Assembly: GCF_016599715.1 (NCBI RefSeq)
Contig: NZ_CP067019.1
Span: forward strand, 2,604,001 to 2,668,000
Reading direction: 5' to 3'
Origin: Acinetobacter sp. CS-2
Lineage (GTDB): Bacteria; Pseudomonadota; Gammaproteobacteria; Pseudomonadales; Moraxellaceae
Length of the DNA: 64,000 nucleotides
In this document: in pieces, positions 26,242-35,420 of the stretch
How positions within the stretch are numbered: position 1 is the first letter of the stretch
Layout: each line of letters opens with the position of its first letter
The notes under the pieces: model-generated
What the model saw: the letters and a program-made list of their open reading frames with translations, nothing else
Told to the model about the DNA's origin: nothing
Databases searched by the model: none
Program-made: the position numbers and the translations under genes

Positions 26242-26700
26242 TTAACGATTCGGCACCAACACATAACGACCATTTTCAAATATCCAATGGCTGCCAGTCG
26301 GTGGTGCAGGCAAACCCAAACGTTGCCAGTCGGAGATAAAGGTCGTGTTTGAACTTTCAATTCGGGCGGTTTTCGGATCACCATTCACCCAGCTATAGCT
26401 TTGAGAATTTTGTGTAATGGTCGTGGGTGCCTGATATTGAATGCTGATGCCATTCTGAATGGTCGGATAATTCTGATGATGCGGTAGACGCTGCGGATAA
26501 TTCGGGTAGTGCTGTGGATAATGTTGCTGCTGATGTGGATAGTGATTTTGAGGATAACTATTTTGCGGATAATAAGGACGAGGCTGGTAGCGAGTAGTAT
26601 CTACCCCACGATAATTTGACCAGCGATTTTCTGCTTGCGTTGTTGCAGAAGCCCCCAAAAGCATCATGCCAATCAAAGCACAAAGAGCTGTTAATTTCAT
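26242..26700 (-). CDS. Secreted RcnB-like protein with Tyr/Pro/His-rich repeats
   Basis: The 152-residue protein begins at ATG 26700 (AGGTGG 6-7 nt upstream) with a cleavable signal peptide (MKLTALCALIGMMLLGASA, cut near TQA-EN). A low-complexity segment of PQN, YPQ and HYP repeats follows. The C-terminal segment WQRLGLPAPPTGSHWIFENG followed by RYVLV matches the end of RcnB-family periplasmic proteins (R-L-x-x-P-P-x-G-x-x-W...Y-V-L). RcnB of E. coli helps nickel/cobalt homeostasis; the histidine-rich repeat would suit metal binding, but that is inference. Confidence 0.75.
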   Translation of the reverse strand: MKLTALCALIGMMLLGASATTQAENRWSNYRGVDTTRYQPRPYYPQNSYPQNHYPHQQQHYPQHYPNYPQRLPHHQNYPTIQNGISIQYQAPTTITQNSQSYSWVNGDPKTARIESSNTTFISDWQRLGLPAPPTGSHWIFENGRYVLVPNR

Positions 26701-26776
26701 AAGAGCCACCTACCATACATTATAAAGCTTATTGTAATTCCTAGTTTAGGATAAAAAATGAATAAAAAAACAGCAA

Positions 26777-27337
26777 ATGCAAAGTTTTGTAAATGAAATA
26801 TTTCTCGAGTTTTCTCTTGAGACACATCCCGGCTCAAATGATGAATATGCTAAAATGCAGTTTTTTATTATGGGATCAAACAGAGTGTCTGATTTAAGTT
26901 TTGACCGCCTACATCAATTCTTTTGCAAGGTTCCAAGTATTCAAGAATCTTTAATTAATGCCTATGGTTCAGATGGTCAACATGCCTGGTGGTTTAAATT
27001 TCAAATCAATGTGGAACATCCTCTGGCATGGCAAACCGTACAGGAACTGGGTCATGTATTAAATTACATTTCCAAGAATGAACGTTTACCGACACAGTTT
27101 TTGCCGGTTTCTCCGCCACCTTATATGAATGGTGAAGCCAAAGAGTTTTTGGCTTGGGTCATTCAGTGCAATCATCCCGATTTTTCACCTGATGTGGTCT
27201 GTGACTGGTTAGAAGCACGTTTACCGCAGCCGGTTGAAGATGAAAGCCAGTGGAAAATTAAAACGGATTTAAAAGAGCTGGATAAACTCTCTGACAAAGA
27301 TCTGGATCAGATGGTTCCGCCTAATCCTGAAAAGTAA
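26777..27337 (+). CDS. Conserved-type hypothetical cytoplasmic protein
   Basis: I do not recognise this 186-residue protein. It lacks a signal peptide and membrane segments. It is acidic and mixed alpha/beta in appearance, with aromatic-rich stretches (HAWWFKFQINVEHPLAW) and a proline-rich turn QFLPVSPPPYMNGEAKEFLAW, and ends in a lysine/aspartate-rich tail (KELDKLSDKDLDQMVPP). Codon use agrees with the neighbouring chromosomal genes. There is no strong ribosome-binding site. It stands alone between a divergent secreted protein and a convergent PLD enzyme. Confidence 0.7.
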   Translation: MQSFVNEIFLEFSLETHPGSNDEYAKMQFFIMGSNRVSDLSFDRLHQFFCKVPSIQESLINAYGSDGQHAWWFKFQINVEHPLAWQTVQELGHVLNYISKNERLPTQFLPVSPPPYMNGEAKEFLAWVIQCNHPDFSPDVVCDWLEARLPQPVEDESQWKIKTDLKELDKLSDKDLDQMVPPNPEK

Positions 27338-27349
27338 AGTTTTATTATT

Positions 27350-27437
27350 TTACCTCTCCCTTGCGTAGCAGTGCTACTCATCTCCTGAAAGGAGAGGGAA
27401 CTCCTTCTCCCTCTGGGAGAAGGTTGGGATGAGGGAC
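27350..27437. repeat. Intergenic CTCTCCC/GGGAGAGG palindromic repeat
   Basis: Between the convergent genes are nested hairpins, TCTCCTGAAAGGAGA and CCTTCTCCC (27403-27411) with GGGAGAAGG (27415-27423), followed by TTGGGATGAGGG. This arrangement resembles dispersed palindromic units common between proteobacterial genes and may act as a terminator for both genes. Confidence 0.5.
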
Positions 27438-28901
27438 TTAAAACGTAGACAATCCGCTCCATTCCATAAAACGGTAAATTCCATATTTCAATGTCGATTC
27501 ATCTGCATATTGACTGTAATCCACACTCATGTTTTTGCCATCCAAATTTGACCAAACACTATCAAAATAAGCTTGAGCATCAATAAATACAGAGGCTTGT
27601 GATGAACCGACTACCCGCAAATTGGTTTCCAGATTATAGTTTTTGATGTTCCGTGCAGTGAAATTTGCAGACCCCAAAATCAGGTCAGACTGCTGTGCAT
27701 TTGATTTAATGATCATCTTGCTATGACATTGCTCACCTTGGGTATTACACCAGCGTACCGGCACACCGGCAGCATTTAATTCAGAAGCCACCTGCCGGTT
27801 AGGAATTCCATTTTTTTTACGCCCAAACGCATCTTTATTCGGATCGAGCAAGACACGAACTTTTACCCCACGCTCATGTGCAGCAATCAGGGCTTTGACA
27901 ATATGCCGTTCAGACAAATAGAACATGGCCAAATCAATCTGCTCTTTAGGCTTGGCAGTTTCAATCAGTTTGAGTGTTGCATCGTAAATCGCTTTTTCAG
28001 TCAGCACCTGAACTTGAGGTAAAGACCGATCCCCTTCAAACTCGCCAATAATGACCATTGGAATGTCAGCTTTGGACATCCGGCCTACAGCCTGTTCGGT
28101 CTTCAATACATCAATGGCTGTATTGCCCGTTACCAGCAAAGCCACATTAGAATGACGTGAACTGCCATCATGCGGATTGGCTGAAGTCACCAAAGCTTTC
28201 CAGCCCTGAGCCGTATCCACCACCAGAGTTTTACGGTGATTGGCCTTAAAATTAAACAGATTAAAATAACTGCGCAGGGTAATTTTTTCCTGACCAAACG
28301 GATTGGCAAGCCAGCCTCTTTCAGGATTATTGCCTGCATCCTGACAACAGAGATACCAGAAGCCAGACCATACTGGATTGGATGCACGCAGCGGTCTTAA
28401 ATCCGTTTCAATCACGTCAATGCCTGCACTACGTAACTGACGATAATGCTCGGGCGCAAGACCACCATAGACTGAATTAATCGGGTCGGTAATCACCTTA
28501 ATTTCAATATTGGGCTGCACACCGCGTTTTAAAATCAAGGCATCCGTGAGTTGTTGCGCCAATGCCTGATGAGATAGCGTTGACTCGCCGACTTCACTAT
28601 TGAACAAGAACATATCCAGTACAATGGTGGTTTGTGCTTCATCAATCAATTTTAACATTTCATTAAAAATATGATGGTCTTGCTGCTGTTTTCCACTTGC
28701 ATCCAGATAGGTTTGATCTGCAATAAACTTCACCTCGGCATGACGTAACTTACCGGTAAAATTCAGGCCTTCAGGCAAGGGTTTATATGTATGATAAATG
28801 GCCGATGAGAGATATCCCAATGCCAGCAAACCGATGATCACGCCGGCATAACGACGGCCTGACCAATTCAATTTCTGATGAATTCGTTGAAAAATACGCA
28901 T
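27438..28901 (-). CDS. Phospholipase D-family protein (cardiolipin synthase-like)
   Basis: The 487-residue protein has one N-terminal membrane anchor (YAGVIIGLLALGYLSSAIY) and two PLD catalytic motifs: H222-R-K-T-L-V-V-D followed by ALVTSANPHDGS, and H393-S-K-M-I-I-K followed by LILGSANFTARN. The two HxK motifs act together through a phosphohistidine intermediate in phosphatidyl transfer or phosphodiester cleavage. The layout is nearer to periplasm-facing PLD proteins than to cardiolipin synthase A, so the substrate is unknown. A strong stem-loop (28907-28939) ends six bases before the start codon, and no clear ribosome-binding site follows it. Confidence 0.85.
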   Translation of the reverse strand: MRIFQRIHQKLNWSGRRYAGVIIGLLALGYLSSAIYHTYKPLPEGLNFTGKLRHAEVKFIADQTYLDASGKQQQDHHIFNEMLKLIDEAQTTIVLDMFLFNSEVGESTLSHQALAQQLTDALILKRGVQPNIEIKVITDPINSVYGGLAPEHYRQLRSAGIDVIETDLRPLRASNPVWSGFWYLCCQDAGNNPERGWLANPFGQEKITLRSYFNLFNFKANHRKTLVVDTAQGWKALVTSANPHDGSSRHSNVALLVTGNTAIDVLKTEQAVGRMSKADIPMVIIGEFEGDRSLPQVQVLTEKAIYDATLKLIETAKPKEQIDLAMFYLSERHIVKALIAAHERGVKVRVLLDPNKDAFGRKKNGIPNRQVASELNAAGVPVRWCNTQGEQCHSKMIIKSNAQQSDLILGSANFTARNIKNYNLETNLRVVGSSQASVFIDAQAYFDSVWSNLDGKNMSVDYSQYADESTLKYGIYRFMEWSGLSTF

Positions 28902-28904
28902 AAC

Positions 28905-28939
28905 AAAAAACCTAGTCCAATATCATCAGACTAGGTTTT
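28905..28939 (-). terminator. Terminator of znuD
   Basis: AAAACCTAGTC (28907-28917) and GACTAGGTTTT (28929-28939) form an 11-bp stem; the minus strand continues with a T run. It lies directly against the start of the PLD gene. Confidence 0.82.
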
Positions 28940-29008
28940 ATGGCTTGATTTATCAAGAGGATTTCTGTTTCACCTGCTTGAATCAGCAGATTTCAGGATG
29001 ACTTTTGC

Positions 29009-31051
29009 CTAGAAACCGAATTCCAGACCAACAGTAAAGTTACGTCCCACTTGCGGAATATTCGACAGGAATGAAGCATGTGAATAAACTTGATCATCCA
29101 GCAGGTTATTGGCTTTAAAGTAGACACGATAAGTATTTTTATCAGCAAGAGTATTGGCATAACTCAAGCCCAGATTAACCATGTTATAGCCCTGAGTTTC
29201 ATCCTCATAGCTGGCAATTTTGTCCTGATTAAACACATGGTAATACTCAGCCAGACCCGACCAGTGATCGTCAAAGCTTGCATCCACTTTGGTACCTAAA
29301 CGACCTGCCGGAACGCGAGGTGCATTTTCACTCTCGATTTTGCCACGCACATAATCACCAAACACACCCACTTTGTAGGTATCGTTTAGGGCATAAGAGG
29401 CCGCTGCTTCAGCTCCATAGAACTTGGCTTTGTCTTGGGTATATTCAACCAGGCGGAAATCTTTAAAATTACCCAGGGTTTGGGCATAAATATAGTGATC
29501 AAACCAGTTGTGATAGACATGCACATGATAATCCAGCGGACCGTTTTCATAATGCAGACCAAGCTCCAGATTATTGGATTTTTCTGCAGCCAGATTTTCA
29601 TTGCCGCGTTCATAAGTGTTGGTCGCGAAATGTTTACCATTGGCATACAGCTCTTGCGCCAAAGGCAGACGTTCTTGATGAGAACCTACCAGCGATAATT
29701 TATAGTTAGGTACAAATTCCCAGTTCAGCGCGCCTGAGTAGGAAAAACCATAATCATCAAAGTCTTTTTTATCAGAATCGATGTCAAGTTTTTGCTGATC
29801 CAAACGTGCACCGAGTTCCACATGTACATCATCAAACTGTTTATGTTCTAAGGCAAACAGACTCCACTTTCGGGTTTTGGTCGGATCCAGCAAAGCTTCT
29901 TCACCGCTAATATCCAGCTTTTGCTGATTATATTGAGCACCGATCATCCCTTCCCAGTTTGCAATCGGATTGTGGACCAATTCTAAACGTGCATCATAGC
30001 CTTTGCTTTTAAAGGTGGTTTGCGCAGCATTCTCTTCAATTTCATCATGCTTGTAATCGGTATAGCTGGCATGGGCACGAAGCTTTTGAAACCCGGCAAA
30101 AGGATCATTGAGTTCGGTACGGAAATCATAACGTTCGGTTTTCAAATCGACCCATGGTCCCGCTGCATGCTCTTCATGCGTATGCCCGGGTTGCTGGCCA
30201 CAGCCAATTAAGGCATTACCGGACACCTGACAATCTTCATATTCATGACTATGCCCCGGCAAGCCATACTGGTCCTGACGGTTACTGTATGAAATGCCGC
30301 TAAAGCCTCGGTCATGAATCCAGGACAATCCAACATTAACCGTTTCACCTTCAGCAAAGGTATTCCCGACACGGCGTTCTTTTTCTAATTCGCCTTCATG
30401 ATCATGAAAATAATCCGGTGCAATATAGTCATTGGCTTTACGTTTTGAACCTTCAACCCGTAACGCAACCTGATCGGCTAAAGCAACCGTGACACCCGCA
30501 CTAGCGAGTTTTTCATCACTACCCGTGTTGTAACGTAAGCCCAGCTGACCTTCATAACCCTTGTCAGGCATTTGCGTTGGAATTTTATTATCTGTGACAT
30601 TGACCAGTCCACCCACTGTTCCTGCGCTATACAGTAAAGTCGATGGTCCCCGAATAATCTCAACCTGTTTTGCCAGAATCGGATCAACCGTCACCGCGTG
30701 GTCAGGGGACAAGGTTGAAACATCCGCAGTTTCAGAAGCATGTTGCAGGACTTTAACACGCGCACCATCTTGCCCGCGGATCACCGGACGGCTGGAACCT
30801 GAACCATACTGATTGGAAGATACCCCAAGCTCACCTGTCAAAGCATCACCAATAGTCGTACTGCCTTCGGCAAGCTTTTTATGATCAATGACCTGATCAG
30901 CCACTGCAAAATCTGCAGCCGACTGTACCAGGGGGTGTGCCTGCAATTTGAGGGTGGCAAGTTGTTGAGTCTGAGTATCCTCATCAGCAAAAACAGCAGG
31001 TGCAATGACGGCAAAAATAGAGAGTGTGATTAAATTCTTATGAACAAGCAT
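29009..31051 (-). CDS. znuD: TonB-dependent zinc receptor ZnuD
   Basis: The 680-residue outer-membrane receptor has a signal peptide (cut after VFA), a plug domain (about 50-160) containing SSRPVIRGQDGARVKVLQ, VEIIRGPSTLLYSAGTVGG and VNVTDNKIP, and a 22-strand-type barrel ending in a terminal phenylalanine. An extracellular loop is rich in histidine and has paired cysteines (GHSHEYEDCQ, CGQQPGHTHEEH), characteristic of ZnuD, which captures zinc or zinc complexes. A Zur-like operator lies 30-50 bp upstream. An IS982 element sits 62 bp beyond the operator. Confidence 0.9.
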   Translation of the reverse strand: MLVHKNLITLSIFAVIAPAVFADEDTQTQQLATLKLQAHPLVQSAADFAVADQVIDHKKLAEGSTTIGDALTGELGVSSNQYGSGSSRPVIRGQDGARVKVLQHASETADVSTLSPDHAVTVDPILAKQVEIIRGPSTLLYSAGTVGGLVNVTDNKIPTQMPDKGYEGQLGLRYNTGSDEKLASAGVTVALADQVALRVEGSKRKANDYIAPDYFHDHEGELEKERRVGNTFAEGETVNVGLSWIHDRGFSGISYSNRQDQYGLPGHSHEYEDCQVSGNALIGCGQQPGHTHEEHAAGPWVDLKTERYDFRTELNDPFAGFQKLRAHASYTDYKHDEIEENAAQTTFKSKGYDARLELVHNPIANWEGMIGAQYNQQKLDISGEEALLDPTKTRKWSLFALEHKQFDDVHVELGARLDQQKLDIDSDKKDFDDYGFSYSGALNWEFVPNYKLSLVGSHQERLPLAQELYANGKHFATNTYERGNENLAAEKSNNLELGLHYENGPLDYHVHVYHNWFDHYIYAQTLGNFKDFRLVEYTQDKAKFYGAEAAASYALNDTYKVGVFGDYVRGKIESENAPRVPAGRLGTKVDASFDDHWSGLAEYYHVFNQDKIASYEDETQGYNMVNLGLSYANTLADKNTYRVYFKANNLLDDQVYSHASFLSNIPQVGRNFTVGLEFGF

Positions 31052-31080
31052 GGAACGGACTCAAGGCTGCAATTTCTAAA

Positions 31081-31100
31081 TAACGTTATAATATAACATT
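31081..31100 (-). promoter_or_regulatory. Zur-type operator upstream of znuD
   Basis: The palindrome read on the minus strand, AATGTTATATTATAACGTTA, matches the AATGTTATANTATAACATT-type Zur boxes I know for gamma-proteobacteria, with one deviating base in the right arm. Position just before znuD supports repression by Zur when zinc is sufficient. Confidence 0.75.
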
Positions 31101-31162
31101 GCATTTTTTTTGCAATCCTTTACGATAAACAGCTACATGTTTTATTAGAATGTTTTTAAATA

Positions 31163-32141
31163 ACCTGAGTTCGACGAAATCTGCTTAGCCTTTTAGCATA
31201 TTTTGGAAAGTTGGCTTATTGGGATTCAAACAATAAGCCACTACAGCAGCCATGATATTCACCATGAAGTTATTTACCGAACGATGACGTGAATGTTCAA
31301 GTTGATGTAAATTTTTTAATTGATCATTCACGGTTTCGATCAATCCTCTTCTGCAAAGTAATTGTTTTTCTTCTTCAGTTTGGATGGGTTTATTTTTCAT
31401 ATTCCGACGTGATGGGGTCAATATTTTCAGTCCTCTTGCTGCTAAAGTTTCGGCTTTTGCTTTGCTCAAATAGCCTTTGTCTCCGAGTAGGATTCCTTTT
31501 AATTCTTGAGTTAAAGATTCTAATATAGCAACATCATGAACATTTCCCGATGTCAGTTTGAGATTAATAATTTCACCTAAATTATTGATAACGATATGTA
31601 ATTTAAAACCATAAAACCAACCCGTACTACTTTTTCCACGGCCGGCCAAGCCTTTAAATACACGATGCCTTTTAATCCGAAGATTATGGCAAACTACCAA
31701 TTTAGTGGAGTCAATGATACTGATTCCCGTATCTTTTCCTTTCACCTGGTGGAAGAAACTACTCAGAGCTTGCAAACAACGGGGCATGATTTCAATAAAT
31801 CGGTTGTAGCTAAGCAGTTTAGGAAAAGCAGATTTCCAGAATGGAACGATCATTTGGCAATAAAAATATTTGAAGAATCTAAAACCGGATTGATGAAATA
31901 AAATGACAATGGTCATTGCTTCAGACAAGCTCAAGGCTGACTTTTTCAGCTTGGATTTTTGATCAGAAATTAAAGCTTTTTCTAAAGATTCATTAAATGT
32001 TTTGCAGAAATCGTCCAAAATACAAAATAATTCGGTAATATGATCCATCGAGAAGCCTTGTTTTATAACATTTTGTATTGAGAACCAATATGTTATAAAT
32101 TCAGGGCTTTTTTTCTACTCTTTTTTATATCGAACTCAGGT
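31163..32141 (-). mobile_element. IS982-family insertion sequence
   Basis: The 979-bp element has inverted ends ACCTGAGTTCGA (31163-31174 and complement 32130-32141) and a flanking direct repeat TAAATA (31157-31162 and 32142-32147), possibly 7 bp depending on the exact end. One transposase gene fills it. It is inserted in the intergenic space between divergent znuD and the DUF4184-like gene. Confidence 0.88.
31185..32048 (-). CDS. IS982-family transposase
   Basis: The 287-residue DDE transposase has SIIDSTKLVVCHNLR around the first aspartate, GRGKSSTGWFYGFKLHIV, a second aspartate in LLGDKGYLS, and the glutamate in RRGLIETVNDQLKNL. This pattern and length are those of IS982 transposases. The frame is intact. 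Confidence 0.92.
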   Translation of the reverse strand: MDHITELFCILDDFCKTFNESLEKALISDQKSKLKKSALSLSEAMTIVILFHQSGFRFFKYFYCQMIVPFWKSAFPKLLSYNRFIEIMPRCLQALSSFFHQVKGKDTGISIIDSTKLVVCHNLRIKRHRVFKGLAGRGKSSTGWFYGFKLHIVINNLGEIINLKLTSGNVHDVAILESLTQELKGILLGDKGYLSKAKAETLAARGLKILTPSRRNMKNKPIQTEEEKQLLCRRGLIETVNDQLKNLHQLEHSRHRSVNNFMVNIMAAVVAYCLNPNKPTFQNMLKG

Positions 32142-32178
32142 TAAATACTTTTTATCGCATTAAAACATTATTTTATTT

Positions 32179-32943
32179 ATGCCCTTTACCCTATCTCATG
32201 CTGTCCTTGCCCCACCCATTTCCTACCTGACTGGAAACCGGCTTCCGGTTGCCGCACTGGCGATTGGCTGCATGGTGCCAGACCTTTATCGTCTGTTTAG
32301 CCAAGATCATTCCAATAGCACTCATTTATGGTCCTCCCTAATTCATCCAGACTTGTGGATCGGGCTGGCTTTTTGTGCCATCTGGTATCTGATTTACCGG
32401 CCTGTGATCTACCGCTTTCTCGGTATCCGGCATGAACTGAATATCACCAGCTTCTTTGCAGCATTTAAGTTTTTTACAGGAGTCTGTCTGGCCGTGATGC
32501 TGGGTACAGCAACCCATCTGATTTGGGATGGTCTGACCCATGTGGATTTTCGTACCTTTGCCTTGCATGACCTTCTCAGTCAGCAGTTTCAGATTTTAGG
32601 ACAAAGCTATCCCCTGCACCGCATTTTACAGCTTGGGAGCTCCTTCGCAGCCCTGCCATTTATTTTATGGATGAGCCTGCATTACTATCGGTGCCATCGG
32701 CAATCCCTGGCCCTTAGCCACAAAATCAAAGTTTTTGCTTGGGGCTTATTCGGACTGTCGATTCTCACTGCCTTGTTCTCGGTCTGGGACTATATGCACT
32801 ATATTCCTGATGAGGTGTGGCAATCTGAGCTGTATTATTTTACCGGCCGTTCCATCAATGAATTCAGTCAGGGCTTTTTGATGGTATTCAGCCTGGGCTG
32901 TTTACTGTTTTTATTTCTGGACCAGAATCGGCGTATGGGCTAA
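32179..32943 (+). CDS. DUF4184-family membrane protein
   Basis: The 254-residue integral membrane protein has the family start MPFTLSHAVLAPPI, an early GCMVPDLYRLF motif, a HLIWDGLTHVD motif, and about six hydrophobic spans. The conserved histidines and aspartates recall membrane-bound metal-dependent hydrolases such as YdjM, but no activity is established for DUF4184. The IS982 element ends 37 bp before the ATG, so its original promoter is probably cut off. There is no strong ribosome-binding site. Confidence 0.8.
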   Translation: MPFTLSHAVLAPPISYLTGNRLPVAALAIGCMVPDLYRLFSQDHSNSTHLWSSLIHPDLWIGLAFCAIWYLIYRPVIYRFLGIRHELNITSFFAAFKFFTGVCLAVMLGTATHLIWDGLTHVDFRTFALHDLLSQQFQILGQSYPLHRILQLGSSFAALPFILWMSLHYYRCHRQSLALSHKIKVFAWGLFGLSILTALFSVWDYMHYIPDEVWQSELYYFTGRSINEFSQGFLMVFSLGCLLFLFLDQNRRMG

Positions 32944-33105
32944 TCAAATAGCCCACTTTCCGCTTATTCACTTTAAATTGTTGCTGTTTTTGTCTCAAGT
33001 TCTTGTGACTATATGCCCAAAGAGGCATAATTCAACATTCGAAAAAAGCGGTACGCTGTTTACGTATACGCTGACCTTAACCCATATAGTTGGATTTTTT
33101 ACGCT

Positions 33106-34896
33106 ATGATGCGAACTCATTACTGTGGCTCATTAACTGAAGCCCAAATTGACCAAACCGTAACATTATGCGGTTGGGTACACCGTCGCCGTGACCACGG
33201 TGGTGTTATCTTCCTTGACATGCGTGACCGTGACGGTCTTGTTCAAGTGGTTATCGATCCAGATACACCAGAAGCATTCTCAACTGCGGACAAGGCACGT
33301 TCTGAATTCGTATTAAAAATCACAGGTCGTGTACGTCGCCGTTATGAAGGCACAGAAAATGCCAACATGGTGAGTGGTCAAATCGAAGTTTTAGCAAAAG
33401 ACATCGAAGTTCTTGCTACTTCTGAAACGCCTCCATTCCCATTGAATGATGAAAATACCAACATTTCTGAAGAAATCCGTTTGAAATATCGTTTCCTGGA
33501 TATCCGTCGTCCAGAAATGTTAGATCGCCTACGTTTCCGTTCTAAATTGACAAACCTGATTCGTAACTACTTCGAAGAAAATGGTTTCTTAGACGTTGAA
33601 ACTCCGATCTTGACCCGTGCTACTCCAGAAGGTGCTCGTGACTATTTAGTACCAAGTCGTGTTTCTAACGGTAGCTTCTATGCACTCCCACAATCTCCAC
33701 AGCTATTCAAACAGTTGTTGATGGTGGGCGGTATTGATCGTTACTACCAAATCGCTAAATGTTTCCGTGATGAAGACTTACGTGCTGACCGTCAGCCTGA
33801 ATTCACCCAAATCGACGTTGAAACATCGTTCATGAGTGACGATGACATCATGGATTTGATGGAGCGTTTAACCGTTAAGATGTTCGATGAACTTCTTGGC
33901 GTGAAATTCGACAAATTCCAGCGCATGACTTATGCAGATGCAATGCGTGACTATGCATCTGACAAACCAGACTTACGTATTCCTTTGAAACTTGTTGACG
34001 TTGCAGACATGATGCAAGATGTTGAGTTCAAAGTATTCGCAGGTCCTGCCAAAGATCCTAAAGGCCGTATCGTTGCGCTTCGCGTACCGGGTGCTGGTTC
34101 TCTTCCACGTAGCCAGATCGACGAATACACTAAATTCGTGGGTATCTACGGTGCGAAAGGTTTGGCTTACATTAAAGTCAACGAACTTGAAAAAGGCATC
34201 GAAGGTCTGCAATCTCCAATCGTTAAATTCATCGAGCCAATCGTACTTGATTTGTTGAAACGTGTTGGCGCTGAAAATGGTGACATCGTATTCTTCGGTG
34301 CAGATAAAGCTAAAGTTGTAAACGATGCAATGGGCGCTTTACGTATCAAGATCGGTCATGACATGAACATGGCGACTTGTGAGTGGGCTCCGCTTTGGGT
34401 GGTTGACTTCCCGATGTTCGAAGAAACTGACGATGGCAAATGGACTTCTGTTCACCACCCATTCACACTGCCAAAATCAAGTGTTGAAGAAGTGAAGAAC
34501 AATCCAGGCCAAGCATTGTCTGTGGCTTACGATATGGTATTGAACGGTACTGAAATCGGTGGTGGTTCACTTCGTATCTATACGCTCGAGATGCAAAAAG
34601 CGATCTTTGAAGCGCTGGGTATTTCAGAAGAAGAAGCAGAAGAAAAATTCAGCTTCTTGCTGAATGCACTTAAATTCGGTGCACCTCCTCACGGTGGTTT
34701 GGCATTCGGTCTGGACCGTCTTGTCATGTTGATGACAGGTTCATCTTCAATCCGTGACGTGATTGCATTCCCGAAAACCAAAACTGCTGAATGTCCGTTG
34801 ACTCAAGCACCAGCACCAGTTGAAGGTAATCAATTACGTGATTTGGGTATTCGCTTACGTGAAAAACCAAAAGCTGAAGCTCAACAAGAAGCTTAA
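33106..34896 (+). CDS. aspS: Aspartyl-tRNA synthetase
   Basis: The class II synthetase charges tRNA-Asp. The 596 residues include the N-terminal OB-fold anticodon-binding domain ([15 protein letters not shown]), motif 2 ([20 protein letters not shown]), a bacterial GAD insertion (about 290-410), and motif 3 ([20 protein letters not shown]). It is the full bacterial length. ATG 33106 and ATG 33109 are both possible starts. In Acinetobacter aspS marks one boundary of the outer-core locus that ends at ilvE, as here. Confidence 0.98.
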   Translation: MMRTHYCGSLTEAQIDQTVTLCGWVHRRRDHGGVIFLDMRDRDGLVQVVIDPDTPEAFSTADKARSEFVLKITGRVRRRYEGTENANMVSGQIEVLAKDIEVLATSETPPFPLNDENTNISEEIRLKYRFLDIRRPEMLDRLRFRSKLTNLIRNYFEENGFLDVETPILTRATPEGARDYLVPSRVSNGSFYALPQSPQLFKQLLMVGGIDRYYQIAKCFRDEDLRADRQPEFTQIDVETSFMSDDDIMDLMERLTVKMFDELLGVKFDKFQRMTYADAMRDYASDKPDLRIPLKLVDVADMMQDVEFKVFAGPAKDPKGRIVALRVPGAGSLPRSQIDEYTKFVGIYGAKGLAYIKVNELEKGIEGLQSPIVKFIEPIVLDLLKRVGAENGDIVFFGADKAKVVNDAMGALRIKIGHDMNMATCEWAPLWVVDFPMFEETDDGKWTSVHHPFTLPKSSVEEVKNNPGQALSVAYDMVLNGTEIGGGSLRIYTLEMQKAIFEALGISEEEAEEKFSFLLNALKFGAPPHGGLAFGLDRLVMLMTGSSSIRDVIAFPKTKTAECPLTQAPAPVEGNQLRDLGIRLREKPKAEAQQEA

Positions 34897-34920
34897 TTCT
34901 TGCCTGATTCAGTGATCAAA

Positions 34921-34946
34921 AACCCTGCTTGATGCAGGGTTTTTTA
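34921..34946 (+). terminator. aspS terminator
   Basis: AACCCTGC (34921-34928) and GCAGGGTT (34934-34941) form an 8-bp stem with a 5-nt loop, followed by Ts to 34946. Confidence 0.9.
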
Positions 34947-35014
34947 TTGAATTGAGATTGATTCCGGGTAGTGGCATAATAATGCTGTTTTTTTATTATT
35001 GAGTTAAACAAGCT

Positions 35015-35236
35015 ATGGCTATGCGTCCCGCTGTTCGTAATCGTGGCATTATGCTCATTGTGTTTTCTATTGTACAGTGGCTATTTATGCGTTATATCTT
35101 GGCCAATGACTTATTTAACATGGATACTAATCAACGTATTCTTTATTTTTGTGTAAGTAGTCTAGGTGGGGCCTTACTTATTTTTGTCGGCTTGATTTAT
35201 ATGGTTTTAAAAGGCAATGCCGATAAAGCCGAATAA
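35015..35236 (+). CDS. Small two-span membrane protein
   Basis: This 73-residue protein has a basic N-terminus (MAMRPAVRNRG), a first hydrophobic segment (IMLIVFSIVQWLFMRYIL), a short polar turn and a second segment (LYFCVSSLGGALLIFVGLIYMVL), ending in a charged tail. No function can be assigned. A degraded partial copy lies at 36329-36402, on the other side of the acyltransferase gene. Confidence 0.75.
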   Translation: MAMRPAVRNRGIMLIVFSIVQWLFMRYILANDLFNMDTNQRILYFCVSSLGGALLIFVGLIYMVLKGNADKAE

Positions 35237-35420
35237 CTCCCTTCTTTAGCCACTGCCTGGTGACATTCCTCAGTGGTTTTATCTTGTTTTATTTTGTGCT
35301 GAAAATATTTAACTCCTGATCTGTGATTTAGACATGGGGCAGCAGCAGCATTGCTGTAATAAAACTCTTTGCAAAATTTTCTTCTTATAACCAGTGTAGT
35401 TTTCAAAGAGTTATGCCATT

